From contig NC_134400.1 in NCBI RefSeq assembly GCF_050003625.1, forward strand, positions 198,289,918 through 198,353,917: a DNA stretch of 64,000 nucleotides, given 5' to 3'. The notes beneath the pieces were generated by a model. That model searched no databases and was not told the DNA's origin. It worked only from the letters and a program-made list of their open reading frames with translations. The DNA is from Haematobia irritans (taxonomy: Eukaryota > Arthropoda > Insecta > Diptera > Muscidae). This document shows, in pieces, positions 21,243 through 34,373 of the stretch (positions are counted from its first letter, which is position 1; every line of letters starts with the position of its first letter). Position numbers and translations under genes: made by a program.

Positions 21243-23105
21243 TTTACTTATCACAACTATTACCCACTCTTATTCAAATTTTGTACTTTACTATATCCAC
21301 AAACACTCAACTCAACATAGCACTAAAAGAAATCTCGTATGACATCCCTAATTATTTTAATTCAAAATACCCGAAACTTGTTACTATTGTACGCAATATA
21401 AATGCCGTTATCCTCATAGAACAATAGAAAATAGCATCCCTTTTACTGCACAAACTCGAGCAGAAATACCCATGAATAAATGTATGGATATGCATATTAT
21501 GCCTATAATGGTGGCTGGACTTATTTGTGGTCAATAAGCCTATTATGTTGTTGTGCTGTTGACCCAACATCCTGTCCTTAGAGAATCAGTGATCCCCTCA
21601 ACCTTAAACAATCATAACACTATGCCTCTTCACATTCATTGTAATCTACACACACATGTACATATACAATGTATTTGTGAGGTATTGAAGTGCATATCGC
21701 ACTCTCTTGCTCTCTATCTCTCACTCACTCTATCTCTCTATCTCTGTTTGTCGACCACCTTGTTTGTTGTTTGGTTCTATTCATAAAACATTGTAATAAT
21801 AACCCAACTATACTGTGATAGGCATGTGAAGAGATGTAAAGCAGAGAAATTAGACTCTATGCCTAGATATTCACGTTGTTAATAGAAAAGTATAGAACAA
21901 TATGCCCCTTGGAGAAGAGAGTCAATGCATTCACATTCAGATTACATTCTTTACGTTAACCTATATTGTATGTGTTTGGGTGTGTGTGTTTGTGATGTGA
22001 TATTTCTATAATAATTGGCAATAGTTCTGAATAGTTGTACACTCCATTACTGTTAAGGCAAAAAAACTTGCCAGTTTAACATGGGCCGGTCACTAGTGGT
22101 AACCAAATGACTCTCTTAGGCACTACGAATAAACGGAGAGGAAACTAGTTCAGATCATTGTCGGAGCTAGGAAACTTGTCTGGAGAGAGCTAAGCCTTCC
22201 AGCCAACGCACTGAAATTTTCGAGTCAAAAATTTCAAATGAAAGCAGTAATTAATAAAATTATTCACGGAAATGCTTGCCCGCTTGTAATTATTTTATTT
22301 TTACACTAATAGTTTGACATTTTCCCAATCAAAGAAGAAGAGAATTGACGCAACGATACAATTATGGCACATTTAAATTTGAATTTTGTTACTAGGAAGC
22401 AAATTTGAATTATAAGTTTTTTTTCAGTTTTTTTTTTTTTTTTGTTTTCTTCATGTGCCATCAGAGTCGTAACGGTATTTCTTTCGCTTTTTAGGTTTGT
22501 CGTCAAGATGCAAAAAGTCACCAATAAATAAATATAAAAACGATTTAATTAATTTTTTCAAATTTTTTCAGAGTTATTAAAAACAAGATGACCTTAGTCC
22601 ATCAAATTTTATTTTCATGTAAACATAACCATATTTAAACTCGAAGCATTTAACTCTAAAGGTATTTTTGCAATGTACTTAATTTTTAGGCAAAAGTGTG
22701 GGAATAATTAATAATAATGATGACGAATTTATACCGATAGTTCATTTTACTGTTTACAGCCTTACAAAATCGTTGTGATCTCTAGCATCCAGAAATAAAG
22801 TTTTTCTATTAGCTACCAGAACGTCGTAGAAAACTGACTCGTTAACACGGCTGAAGCTTGTTTTCATAATTTTTTTTTTGTTAGTATGAAAAATATTTTG
22901 TTCTTCTAAAGAAATGTTTTATTATTTTATTTTAAAAATTTATTACACTATTTGCAACACGAGTATTATATATTATGATCTCTACTTAAGGGATAATTTT
23001 TTGGGTGTATCAATATCCTTTTAATTGTAAATATGTCGAATTTTATATTCTGTAACGGTATGGAAAATTTACTACTCTTATGAAAGGGAGAACTTATTCA
23101 AAGTC
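21243..23105. other. Unique sequence, nothing recognised
   Basis: Contains a pyrimidine-rich CTCT stretch near 21700-21750 and T-runs near 22425-22445. No gene seen; open frames stay below about 77 codons. Confidence 0.45.
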
Positions 23106-26100
23106 TCAATCTTCAATTTCTATAAAAATGTTTGTGAAATATTTATTTGTATTGATAAATTTTGACAAAATTTTATTTTTATAGAAAATTTGATTAAAAT
23201 TTAATTTCGACGAAATATGTTGTAAAAATTTTATTTCTATAGAAAATGTTGTCAAAATTTTATTTCTATCAAAAATTTTGTCAAAATTTTTTTCAACGGA
23301 AAATTTTGTCAAAATTTTATTTCTTTATATCTATAGAAAATTTCATTTCTATAGAATATTTTGTCAACATTTTATTTCTATAGCAAATTTTGTCAAAATT
23401 TTATTTCTAAAGACTATTTTGTCAAAATTTTATTTCTATAGAATATTTTGTCAAAATCTTATTTCTGTAGAATAATTTGTCAAAATTTTATTTCTATAGA
23501 ATAATTTGTCAAAATTTTATTTCTAAAGAATATTCTGTCAAAATTTTATTTCCATAGAAAGTTTTGTAAAAATTTTATTTCTAAAGAATATTTTGTCAAA
23601 ATTTTATTTCCATAGAAAATTTTGTAAAAATTTTATTTCTATAGAAAATTTTGTCAAAATTGTATATCTTAGAAAATTTTTTCAAAATTTTATTTCTATA
23701 CAATTTTTGTCAACATTTTATTTCTATAGCAAATTTTGTCAAAAGTTTATTTTTACTGAATATTTTGTCAAAATCTTATTTCTGTAAAATAATTTGTCAA
23801 AATTTTATTTCTGTAGAATAATTTGTCAAAATTTTATTTCTGTAGAATATTTCGTCGACATTTTATTTCTATAGCAAATTTTGTAAAAAATTTATTTTTA
23901 TAGAATATTTTGTCAAAATTTTATTTTTATAGAACATTTTGTCAAAATCTTATTTCTGTAGAATAATTTGTCAAAATTTTATTTCTGTAGAATAATTTGT
24001 CAAAATTTTATTTCTATAGAATATTTTGTCAAAATTCTATTTCTATAAAAAAAATTGTGAAAATTTTATTTTTATAGAATATTTTGTCAAAATTTTATTT
24101 CTAAAGAATATTCTGTCAAAATTTTATTTCCATAGAGAATTTTTATCAAAATTTTATTTCCATAGAAAATTTTTATCCAAATTTTATTTCTATAGAAAAT
24201 TTTGTCAAAATTTTATTTCTATAGAAAATTTTGTCAAAATTTTATTTTTAAACAAATATTTTGTCAAAATTTCATTTCCATAGAAAATTTTGTCAAAATT
24301 TTATTTCTTAGAAAATTTTGTCAAAATTTTATATTTATAGAAAATTTTTCAAAATTTTATTTCTATAGAATTTTTGTCACAATTTTATTTCTATAGCAAA
24401 TTTTGTCAAAATTTTATTTTTATAGAATATTTTGTCAAAATTATATTTCTGTAGAATAACTTGTCAAAATTTTATTTCTGTAGAATAATTTGTCAAAATT
24501 TTATTTCTATAGAATATTTTGTCAACATTTTACTTCTATAGCAAATATTTTGTCAAAATCTTATTTCTGTAGAATAGTTTTTCAAAATTTTATTTCTGTA
24601 GAATAATTTGTCAAAATTTTATTTCTATAGAATATTTTGTCAAAATTCTTTTTCTACAGAGAATTTTGTCAAATTTTTTTCAACGGAAAATTTTGTCAAA
24701 TTTTTATATCAATAGAAAGTTTTGTCAAAAATTAATTCTTTATATGTATAGAAAATTTTTTTCAAAATTTTTTTCAAAAAATTTGTGAACATTTTATTTC
24801 TATAGAATATTTTGTCAAAATTTTATTTCTAAAGAATATTCTGTCAAAATTTTATTTCCATAGAGAATTTGTATCAAATTTTTATTTTCATAGAAAATTT
24901 TTATCAAAATTTTATTTCTACAGAAAATTATGTCAAAATTTTATTTCTATAGAAAATTTTGTCAAAATTTTATATCTATAGAAAATTTTGTCAAAATTTT
25001 TTTTCTATAGAATATTTTGTAAAAATTTTATTTTTAAAAAATATTTTGCCAAATATTATTTCCATACAAAATTTTGTCAAAATTTTATTTCTATAGAAAA
25101 TTTTGTCAAAATTTTATATTTATAGAAAATTTTTTCAAAATTTTATTTCTATAGATTTTTGTCACCATTTTATTTCTATTGCAAATTTTGTCAAAATTTT
25201 ATTTTTATAGAATATTTTGTCAAAATTTTATTTCTGTAGAATAATTGGTCAAAATTTTATTTCTGTAGAATAATTTGTCATAATTTTATTTCTATAGAAT
25301 ATTTTGTCAACATTTTACTTCTATAGCAAATATTTTGTCAAAATCTTATTTCTGTAGAATAATTTGTCAAAATTTTATTTCTATAGAATATTTTGTCAAC
25401 ATTTTACTTCTATAGCAAATATTTTGTCAAAATCTTATTTCTGTAGAATAGTTTTTCAAAATTTTATTTCTGTAGAATAATTTGTCAAAATTTTATTTCT
25501 ATAGAATATTTTGTCAAAATTCTATTTCTACAGAGAATTTTGTCAAATTTTTTTCAACGGAAAATTTTGTCAAATTTTTATATCAATAAAAAGTTTTGCC
25601 AAAAATTAATTCTTTATATGTATAGAAAATTTTTTCAAAAATTTGTTTCTATAGAATATTTTGTCAACATTTTGTTTTTGAAAAAATTTTATTTTTATAG
25701 AATATTTTGTCAAAATTTTAATTTTTATAGAATATTTTGTCAAAATCTTATTTCTGTATAATAATTTGTCAAAATTTTATTTCTATAGAATATTTTGTCA
25801 ACATTTTATTTCTATAGCAATTTTTATCAACATTTTATTTCTATAGAATTTTTGTCAACATTTGATTTCTATAGCAAATTTTGTCAAAATTTTATATCTA
25901 TAGAATTTTTTTTCAAAATTTTATATCTATATCTATATATATCAAAATTTTATTTCTATAGAATATTTTGTAAACATTTTATTTCTAAAGAATATTTTTT
26001 TGTCAAAATTTTATTTCTATAAAAAAATTACCAAAAAATTGTATTTCTATAGAATTTTTGTCAACATTTTATTTCTATAGAATTTGTCAAAATTTTAAAT

Positions 26101-26853
26101 TCTATAGAATTGTCAAAATTTTAATTTTTATAGAATATTTTGTCAAAATCTTATTTCTGTAGAATAATTTGTCAAAATTTTATTTCTACAGAATATTTTG
26201 TCAACATTTTATTTCTATAGCAATTTTTATCAACATTTTATTTCTATAGAATTTTTGTCAACATTTTATTTCTATAGCAAATTTTGTCAAAATTTTATAT
26301 CTATAGAAAATTTTTTCAAAATCTATATCTATATATATCAAAATTTATATCAAAATTCTATTTCTATAGAATATTTTGTAAACATTTTATTTCTAAAGAC
26401 TATTTTTTTGTCAAAATTTTATTTCTATAGAAAATTTTGTCAAAATTTTATTTCTATAAAAAAATTTGTCAAAACATTTTATTTCTATAGAATATTTTGT
26501 CAAAATTGTATTTCTAAAGAATATTTTGTCAAAATTTTATATCTACAGAAAATTTTGTCAAAATTTTATTTCTATAGAATTTTTATCAACATTTTATTTC
26601 TATAGAATTTTTGTCAACATTTTATTTCTATAGCAAATTTTGTCAAAATTTTATAGAATATTTTGTCAAAATCTTATTTCTGTAGAATAATTTGTCAAAA
26701 TTTTATTTCAGTAGAATAATTTGTCAAAATTTTATTTCTATAGAATATTTTGTCAAAATTCTTTTTCTACAGAGAATTTTGTCAAATTTTTATTTCTAAA
26801 GAAAATTTTGATTTCTTAAAAAAATTTATTTCGATATAAAATTTAAGTACCTC
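23106..26853 (-). repeat. 3.7-kb array of the 29-bp unit without element ends
   Basis: Units in the orientation of a minus-strand element, rich in variants such as GTAGAATAATTTGTC. Higher-order copies: CTACAGAGAATTTTGTC occurs at 24654 and 25528 (874 bp), and CATTTTATTTCTATAGCAAT occurs near 25801 and 26204 (403 bp). Neither a 153-bp array nor DINE-like termini adjoin it, so it is a fragment of an element or an array that has escaped from one. Confidence 0.85.
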
Positions 26854-27022
26854 TTAGGTGGAGAGTACCGTGATGCAATGGTTAGCATGCCCGCCTTGCA
26901 TACACAAGGTCGTGGGTTCGATTCCTGCTTCGACCGATCACCAAAAAAGTTTTTCAGCGGTGGATTATCCCACCTCAGTAATGCTGGTGACATTTCTGAG
27001 GATTTCAAAGCTTCTCTAAGTG

Positions 27023-27998
27023 CACCCTCACAAAAAATCGCTTCTGTAACATATACTCCCAAACATATTTTGCTTCAAGCATATACATTTTTGGGTATTG
27101 CCCAAACATTTATATGTTTGATCTCTACCAATATATAATATGTTTGAATGCATATTGGTCTAAACAATATATGTTTGGGTAGTCTAAATTCCAAACATTT
27201 TGTATTTTTGCATCCAAATTCAATAATGTTGTCTTCCAAAAAACAATATGTTATTATGTGACCATATAATATGTTTGGAAGCATTTTGCACCCAAAAATA
27301 TTATATGCTTAAAAAAATTCTCCCAAACAATATTGTGCTCAAAATTTTATTTATTTATTTATATATTTACAATCATAATGAATTATGAAAATAAACAGGT
27401 AATATAGGTGCTAACAACATAGGTTTTCGACCTGAATGCTCAAAATTTGGTTTCTGCCCAATTGTATATTCCCCGACATCTTTCTCACTTCCACGAGATT
27501 TTTTAGTTCTTAGCACCTTTTTCTGTAATATAAACATTGTAGATGAAATTATTCAATTTTATGATTTTTTTTATTTTAATTTTAGCTTTTGCCGGACGGG
27601 GATTCGAACAGCGGACCACACAGTTTGTAAGGATCAAAGAAGTAGCTGATCAATTGCCCAAGGAAAAATAAAATGTTAATTTTGTAATAACAAGCAACAA
27701 CCACCAACTTAATTCAATATCGCTCTCTGTTAAATAGCGCTCCAAGCTACTAAACACATATATGTTTATAGGCTATTTCTAAATTAATATATGTTTGCAT
27801 CCAAGCATATTATATTTACAAACATTTTATGTCCCAAACATAATATGTTCTAACATATTAACATATATGTCCCAAACATGTTATGCTAGTTTATGAACAT
27901 TATATGCTTGCACTCAAAAATATTGTGTTTAAAAATTTGTGTTCCAAACATATACTGTTTATAGCCAAACATATGAAAAACAGTCTTTTTCATCCGTG
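27023..27998. mobile_element. 976-bp MITE-like element (CACCCTC...ATCCGTG) inside SINE copy 3
   Basis: TG is duplicated at 27021-27022 and 27999-28000, and removing the element restores the SINE phrase CTAAGTGGTTTCACTGC. The ends start CAC and end GTG, and weakly match as inverted repeats (CACACGGATGAAAAAG on the other strand of the right end). The inside repeats CCAAACATAT / ATATGTTTGG many times in both orientations. A tRNA-like segment lies at about 27588-27665. No protein. Confidence 0.75.
27588..27665 (-). other. Degenerate tRNA-like segment
   Basis: Read on the minus strand, GGGCAATTGATCAGC precedes TTTG-ATCCTTA-CAAA, a 4-bp stem with a 7-nt loop and CCT in the anticodon place. TGTTCGAATCCCCG, a good Pol III B box, follows. 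The T-arm stem is mispaired and the acceptor ends do not pair well, so it is not a functional tRNA gene. It could be a tRNA relic or the head of another SINE captured in the element. Confidence 0.35.
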
Positions 27999-28137
27999 TG
28001 GTTTCACTGCAATGTGGAACGCCGTTCGGACTCGGCTATAAGAGAGGAATTCACCAATGTGGTATCACAATGGACTGAATAGTCTAAGTGAGCCTGATAC
28101 ATCGGGCTGCCACCTAACCTAACCTAGGTGGAGAGTA

Positions 28138-30134
28138 TTGTTTTGCAAAATGTTTCAAAATATCAAGAATTCTACTAATCTACCAATTTTGGTAGAATTC
28201 TACCAACTGTGACAACCGTGCTCGTGCGCTGAACATATCGTGAGAACGGAATATAACAAATGTTGAGAAATGAGCTTAGACTATGACCATTGTAGTTCCT
28301 AAAAGAGCAAGAAATCTTCGATGCACAAAAAAAGTTAGACTGGAAAGTGCCAAGGTGTAGCTTGGCTTGCACGAAAGTGACCAATTACCGAATTTGAATT
28401 TATCCGATGAGAAGCCAGTCCAAATTGAGCAGTTTATGATAAAACAAAATGATCAGCTTTACTTACCGAAGTGATCAGTTGAAATTTAAATCGCCCTCCA
28501 TCTCACTCCATTGAACATTTGCGCCTGCACCAATTTAAAGAATACGGTTGGCACTAAAAAATATCAAAAGTGTCAATCAACTTAACCCCCTAATACCAAA
28601 TCCCGCCTTTAGGCGGGCTTCGTAAAATCAGGTAGCTTTTAGTAAAACAAACATTAAAGACAACAAAAAATGGATAAAATAAAAAGAAAAATCAGTTCAA
28701 GAGGCTTTGCAGCATATACTGAATTTTATCGCATGCATTTTGCTTGTTTCCTTTTCTTGCTTTTGTGTCGTTAACATTGAATATTTAATCAGCCGGCAAA
28801 AAAATTGGGCCATTATATGATTAAGACGGCGCTTCCCAGGTAATGGTCCAAAATACAACATAGCCACTTTCGTGCAGCAAGTGATGGCTTTGTTGATCAT
28901 TTGAAGGCGATAATTCCTGCCTAACATAAGCAATTGGAGAAAATCTAGACTGATTCTAAAATTGGATGTTATTTTCGACATGTTTTGATTTTGAGGAATA
29001 AAATTAAAAACAAAAATAATAATAATAATGGCTTACTTTACTGCATTATGATCAGTCAACATTTAGTTTAAACACTCGGAAATCAATATTTCGATGTGTT
29101 ACAAACAGAATGACAAACTTATTATACTCCAATCACAATCCTGTGGTGGTGGCTACAAAACAAGAAACATCAAATTATGAGACCAAATTCTCTAGACTTT
29201 TTAACCTCAATATATTGGACTCCTCCACTCCTAATAAATCGCCATCAAGTGTGTGCCATAAAAAGAGGGAGAGAGAGCAAAAAACCTTGCAGGACGTTGC
29301 TTGTGTTTTTCGCTTATCTTAACATTTATCTGGTGATTTTGGTGCAATACAAGACGAAACGTGATCAATGTTCAATAAGATCACATAATTTTTTCCCCCA
29401 CAGCATAAGGCTATGGCTCATGATAGCTTCGAATGCTTCCAATTGTGGTTGGTGGAACTCGATGATTGTTTGTGCTTCTGCCATTGCAGTTATCGATATG
29501 GTCTGGAAGGAAAACATACGAAGATCTATGGATGGATAGCACAGGTTGCTATTATGTAAGCGATGCTATACTACGATGACCTTTAAGAAGGCATATTCCA
29601 TATTGCCCCCAAAACAGTATTATCATCAATAAATTCATTTTAGTGTTGGTCCTCGTTTGCGGTAACATCGTCTCTCTCCACACCCCATCATTACATTGTG
29701 AATCATCGACATTTTTAGAGCATCAGAAGCTGGGAATAGGAACCAGGGTATCATCGTCATCATCAACACCATCATTATCTTCGATAGGCGAATGTTGTTA
29801 CCACAAGTAGTTTATGTTGTAACAACATCAACAGCATATTTAGAAATTCTGCTCCACATAAATACACACAACACAACATGACACCACTTCACATCAAACC
29901 ACCTTTGTTTGACATTGTCATTGGTCTCTGGGATATCGATACATTTAAGTTTTTTTTTTGTTTTTCTCTATTCTAGATTTCATTGGCTATGGAATGAAAG
30001 GAGACTGACAGGATAGCTACAACCGTATAACAGGATAGCAATGTAACCAATATAAATGGATAACAAATACCAGATACCGTAACTATGGTTAGGTAATAGA
30101 GGTGGCATCAATATATAGGCTAGGCTACGATAAA
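28138..30134. other. Mostly unique sequence; small relics only
   Basis: At 28165-28210 lies an inverted copy of the GGTAGAATTCTACC dispersed repeat. Near 28591-28610 CCCGCC-TTTA-GGCGGG is a small hairpin. No gene is supported. The longest frame (120 codons, plus, 29177-29539) has no motif I recognise. A CCCCCACAG phrase near 29396 could be a splice acceptor by chance. Confidence 0.4.
29084..29160 (+). mobile_element. Relic of a DINE-1-like 3' end (E6)
   Basis: ATCAATATTTCGATGTGTTACAAACAGAATGACAAACTTATTATACTCC and a following CCTGTGGTGGTGGC match the last ~75 bp of the complete elements at reduced identity. Nothing upstream is recognisable. Confidence 0.6.
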
Positions 30135-33100
30135 GTGACGAAATTTTCTACAGAAATAAAATGAAAATAAAATTTTTTACAGAATTTTCTTTCGAAATAA
30201 AATGTTGACAAAAATTTCTATAGAAGTAACATTTTGACAAAATTATCTATAGAAATAAAATTTTGACAAAATTTTCTATAGAAATAAAATTTTGACAAAC
30301 TTTTCTACAGAAAACAAAATTTCACAAAATTTTCTATAGAAATACAATTTTTACTAAATTTTCTATAAAAATAAAATTTTGACAAAATTTTCTATAAAAA
30401 TAAAATTTTGAAAAAAATTTCTGTAGAAATAAAATTTTGAAAAAATTTTCTATAGGAATAAAATTTTGAACAAAATTTTCTATAGAAATAAAATTTTGAC
30501 AAAATTTTCTATAGAAATAAAATTTTGAAAAAATCTTCCATAAAAATAAAATTTGACAAAATTTTCTATACAAATAAAATTTAGAGAAAATTTTCTATAG
30601 AAATAAAATTTTGACAAAATTTTCTATAGAAATAAAATTTTGACAAAAATTTCAATAGAAATAAAGTTTTGACAACCTTTTCTATAGAAATAAAATTTTC
30701 ACAAAATTTTCTATAAAAATAAAATTTTGACAAAATTTTCTATAGAAATAAAATTTTGAAAAAAAATTCTATAGGAATAAAATTTTGACAAAATTTTCTA
30801 TAAAAATAAAATGTTGACAAAATTTTCTATAGAAATAAAATTTTGATAAAATTTTCTATAGAAAAAAAGTTTGAAAAAAAATCTTCCATAGAAATAAAAT
30901 TTTGCCAACATTCTCTATAGAAATAAAATTTTGACAAAATTTTCTATAGAAATAAAATTTTGTCAAAATTTTCTATAGAAATAAAATTTTGACAAAATTT
31001 TCTATAGAAATAAAATTTTGACAAAATTTTCTATAGAAATAAAATTTCGAAAAAATTTTCTATAGAAATAAAATTTTGAAAAAATTTCTATAGGAATAAA
31101 ATTTTGACAAAATTTTCTATAAAAATAAAATGTTGACAAAATTTTCTATAGAAATAAAATTTTGATAAAATTTTCTATAGAAACAAATTTTGAAAAAAAA
31201 TCTTCCATAGAAATAAAATTTTGCCAACATTCTCTATAGAAATAAAATTTTGACAAAATTTTCTATAGAAATAAAATTTTTACAAAATTTTCTATAGAAA
31301 TAAAATTTTGACAAAATTTTCGATAGAAATATAATTTTGACAAAATTTTCTATAGAAATAAAATTTTGACAACATTTTCTACACAAATAAAATTTAGACA
31401 AAATTTTCTATAGAAATAAAATTTTGACAAAATTTTCTGTAATAAAATTTGTCAAAATCTTCTCTAGAAATAAATTTTGAAAAAAATCTTCCATAGAAAT
31501 AAATTTTGACAAAATTTTCTATAGAAATAAAATTTTGACAAAATTTTCTACACAAATAAAATTTAGACAAAATTTTTTATAGAAATAAAATTTTGACAAA
31601 ATTTTCTGTAATAAAATTTGACAAAATCTGCTATAGAAATAAATTTTGAAAAAAATCTTCCATAGAAATAAATTTTGACAAAATTTTCTATACAAATAAA
31701 ATTTAGACAAAATTTTCTATAAAAATAAAATGTTGACAAAATTTTCTATAGAAATAAAATTTTGACTTAATTTTCTATAGAAATAAAATTTTGACAAAAT
31801 TTTCTATAGAAATAAAATTTTGACAAAATTTTCTATAGAAATAAAATTTTGACAAAATTTTCTATAGAAATAAAATTTTGACAAAATTTTCTATAGAAAT
31901 AAAATATTGACGAAATTTTCTATAGAAATAAAATTTTGACAAAATTTTCTATAGAAATAAAATTATGACAAAATTTTCTATAGAAATAAAATATTGCCAA
32001 AATTTTCTATAGAAATAAAATTTTGTCAAGATTTTCTACAGAAATTAATTCCGAAACAGCTGTACATCCAACCATCTTGCAGTCAATAGGGCTTTGCCCA
32101 AATAAATTTGACAAGCATACTTTTCCTCTGTTGGTTAAGCTACACTTGTAGTTTAGTCAATGCATGGCTTTAAGCTGAGATCAAAAACAACAATAAGAAA
32201 TAAAATTTTGACAAAATTTTCTATAGAAATAAAATTTTAACAAAATTTTCTAAAAAAATAAAATTTTGACAAAATTTCCTATAGCCATACAATTTTGACT
32301 AAACTTTATATAGAAATAAAATTTTGACAAAATTTTCTATAGAAATAAAATTTTCTATAGAAATAAAATTTTGACAAAATTTTCTATAGAAATAAAATTT
32401 TGACAAAATTTTCTATAGAAATAAAATATTGCCACAATTTTCTATAGAAATAAAATTTTGACAAAAGTTTCTATAGAAATAAAATTTTGCCAAGATTTTC
32501 TACAGAAATAAAATTTTGACAAAATTTACGATAGAAATAAAATTTTGACTAAATTTTATATAGAAATAAAATTTTTACAAAATTTTCTATAGAAATAAAA
32601 TGTTGACTTAATTTTGTATAGTAATAAAATGTTGACAAAATTTTCTATAGAAATAAAATTTTGACAAAATTTTCTATAGAAATAAAATTTTAACAAAATT
32701 TTCTAAAAAAAATAAAATTTTGACAAAATTTCCTATAGCAATACAATTTTGACTAAACTTTATATAGAAATAAAATTTTGACAAAATTTTCTATAGAAAT
32801 AAAATTTTGACAAAATTTTCTATAGAAATAAAATTTTGACAAAATTTTCTATAGAAATAAAATTTTCTATAGAAATAAAATTTTGACAAAAGTTTCTATA
32901 GAAATAAAGTTTTGCCAAGATTTTCTACAGAAATAAAATTTTGACAAAATTTACGATAGAAATAAAATTTTGACTAAATTTTATATAGAAATAAAATTTT
33001 TACAAAATTTTCTATAGAAATAAAATGTTGACTTAATTTTGTATAGTAATAAAATGTTGACAAAATTTTCTATAGAAATAAAATTTTGACAAAATTTTCT

Positions 33101-33790
33101 ATAGAAATAAAATTTTGACAAAATTTTCTATAGAAATAAAATTTTAACAAAATTTTCTAAAAAAAATAAAATTTTGACAAAATTTCCTATAGCAATACAA
33201 TTTTGACTAAACTTTATATAGAAATAAAATTTTGACAAAATTTTCTATAGAAATAAAATTTTCTATAGAAATAAAATTTTGACAAAATTTTCTATAGAAA
33301 TAAAATTTTGACAAAATTTTCTATAGAAATAAAATATTGCCACAATTTTCTATAGAAATAAAATTTTGACAAAAGTTTCTATAGAAATAAAATTTTGCCA
33401 AGATTTTCTACAGAAATAAAATTTTGACAAATTTTACGATAGAAATAAAATTTTGACTAAATTTTCTATAGAAATAAAATTTTGACAAAATTTTTTATAG
33501 AAATAAAATTTTGACAAAATTTTCTATAGAAATAAAATTTTGAAAAAATTTTCTATAGAAATAAAATGTTGATCAAATTTTGATGTTGAATTTTCTATAG
33601 AAATAAAATTTTGACAAAATTTTCTATAGAAATAAAATTTTTACAAAATTTACGATAAAAATAAAATTTTGACAAAATTTTCTATAGAAATAAAATTTTT
33701 CCAACATTTTCTACAGAAATAAAATTTTTACAAAATTTACGATAGAAATAAAATTTTGACAAATTTTTGTATAGAAATAAAATTTTGACA
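30135..33790 (+). repeat. 3.6-kb array of the 29-bp unit, with higher-order repeats
   Basis: Plus-orientation units. Around 30790-31240 a block recurs after 320 bp (11 units; phrase GCCAACATTCTCTATAG near 30902 and 31222). Between 32200 and 33500 larger blocks recur after about 424-456 bp (GACTTAATTTTGTATAGTAA near 32605 and 33029). A non-array insert lies at about 32045-32195. The array ends at about 33790; a GGTATATTATTTTTTGCTCGAG junction phrase follows at about 33968. Confidence 0.88.
32045..32195 (-). repeat. Insert in the 29-bp array sharing 60 bp with 14124-14183
   Basis: TTCCGAAACAGCTG ... CCAACCATCTTGCAGTC ... AGGGCTTTGCCCAAATAAA is the inverted counterpart of 14124-14183. The rest (TTTTCCTCTGTTGGTTAAGC) is unmatched. 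Probably a fragment of an unidentified element. Confidence 0.6.
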
Positions 33791-34373
33791 AGAGATATGT
33801 ATAAACGCAAATAAATTGTCGCTATTAGTAGTGATCAAAAAATAATAAATAAACTTCTAAAATAATGAAACACTCTTTTAAAGAAACATTTTTAATAACA
33901 ACCAAAATTTTGTCAAAACAAAATTTTTTTATTTGGTAGTTGTTTTGGTAAAATTTTCTTCAAATTTTGGTATATTATTTTTTGCTCGAGTGGCATACGT
34001 GGTATGTGTGTTCTTCGCCTCATTGTTGGGAATGAGAGATTTTGAAAGAGGCTACCGTTTTTATACCTTGAACCACATAGTGGTTAGGGAATAAAAACTA
34101 TGATCTGCCAAAAAATGTGCCTACCACAAATATTGATTTTAGAGCCTATAAAATATATACCGATCAACTCAGAATCACCTCCTGAGTCGATCTAGCGCTT
34201 GGTGTCCGTCCGTCCGTCTGTTAGTCTGTCTTTGTATTTGTTGTTCGCAGGATTCCGGTCGCAATTATTAACTGATTTTGATGAAATTTGGTACAGAGTG
34301 TTTTTTGGGCACAAGGACAAACGCTATTGGATTTGGAAGAAATCGGATCAAATTTAGATATAGCTCCCATATA

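Larger units (their letters stand above)
26867..28124 (+). mobile_element. tRNA-derived SINE (copy 3), split by a 976-bp insertion
   Basis: The head is at 26867-27022 (GCAATGGTTAGCATGCCCG, B box GGTTCGATTCC at about 26917-26927). The rest is at 28001-28124 (GTTTCACTGCAATGTGG ... CTGCCACCTAACCTAACC). A 13-bp duplication, TAGGTGGAGAGTA, lies at 26854-26866 and 28125-28137. The body lacks about 55 bp present in copies 1 and 2 (the GGAATCGGGCAGCACTC part). It inserted into the right edge of the 29-bp array and was itself later hit by the element at 27023-27998. Confidence 0.88.

Noticed and set aside
24026..24396. Open frames reading KFYFYRKFCQNFISIENFVK in many places, such as here, 26198-26605, 30334-30573 and 51195-51449
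   Set aside because: They are translations of the 29-bp AT-rich repeat. 29 bp is not a multiple of 3, so one open path cycles through the three frames. They occur on whichever strand carries the repeat and have no start context.
26877..26943. tRNA gene in the head of SINE copy 3 (and in copies 1 and 2)
   Set aside because: The A and B boxes are good but the acceptor stem does not form, and the sequence runs on into the SINE body. Treated as tRNA-derived SINE heads.
28697..28981. Minus-strand frame with GRNYRLQMINKAITCCTKV...GPLPGKRRL, faintly like the zinc-binding part of BEL/Pao integrases
   Set aside because: The His pair and spacing are not clear, and flanking sequence gives no polymerase or integrase motif. 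A profile search would decide; too weak to call.
29177..29539. 120-codon plus-strand frame in unique sequence
   Set aside because: No recognisable domain or codon pattern, and it overlaps another open frame; a chance frame is as likely.
30135..33790. CRISPR-like array (regular short repeats)
   Set aside because: There are no distinct spacers: repeats follow each other directly at 29 bp, and the context is a eukaryotic transposon.
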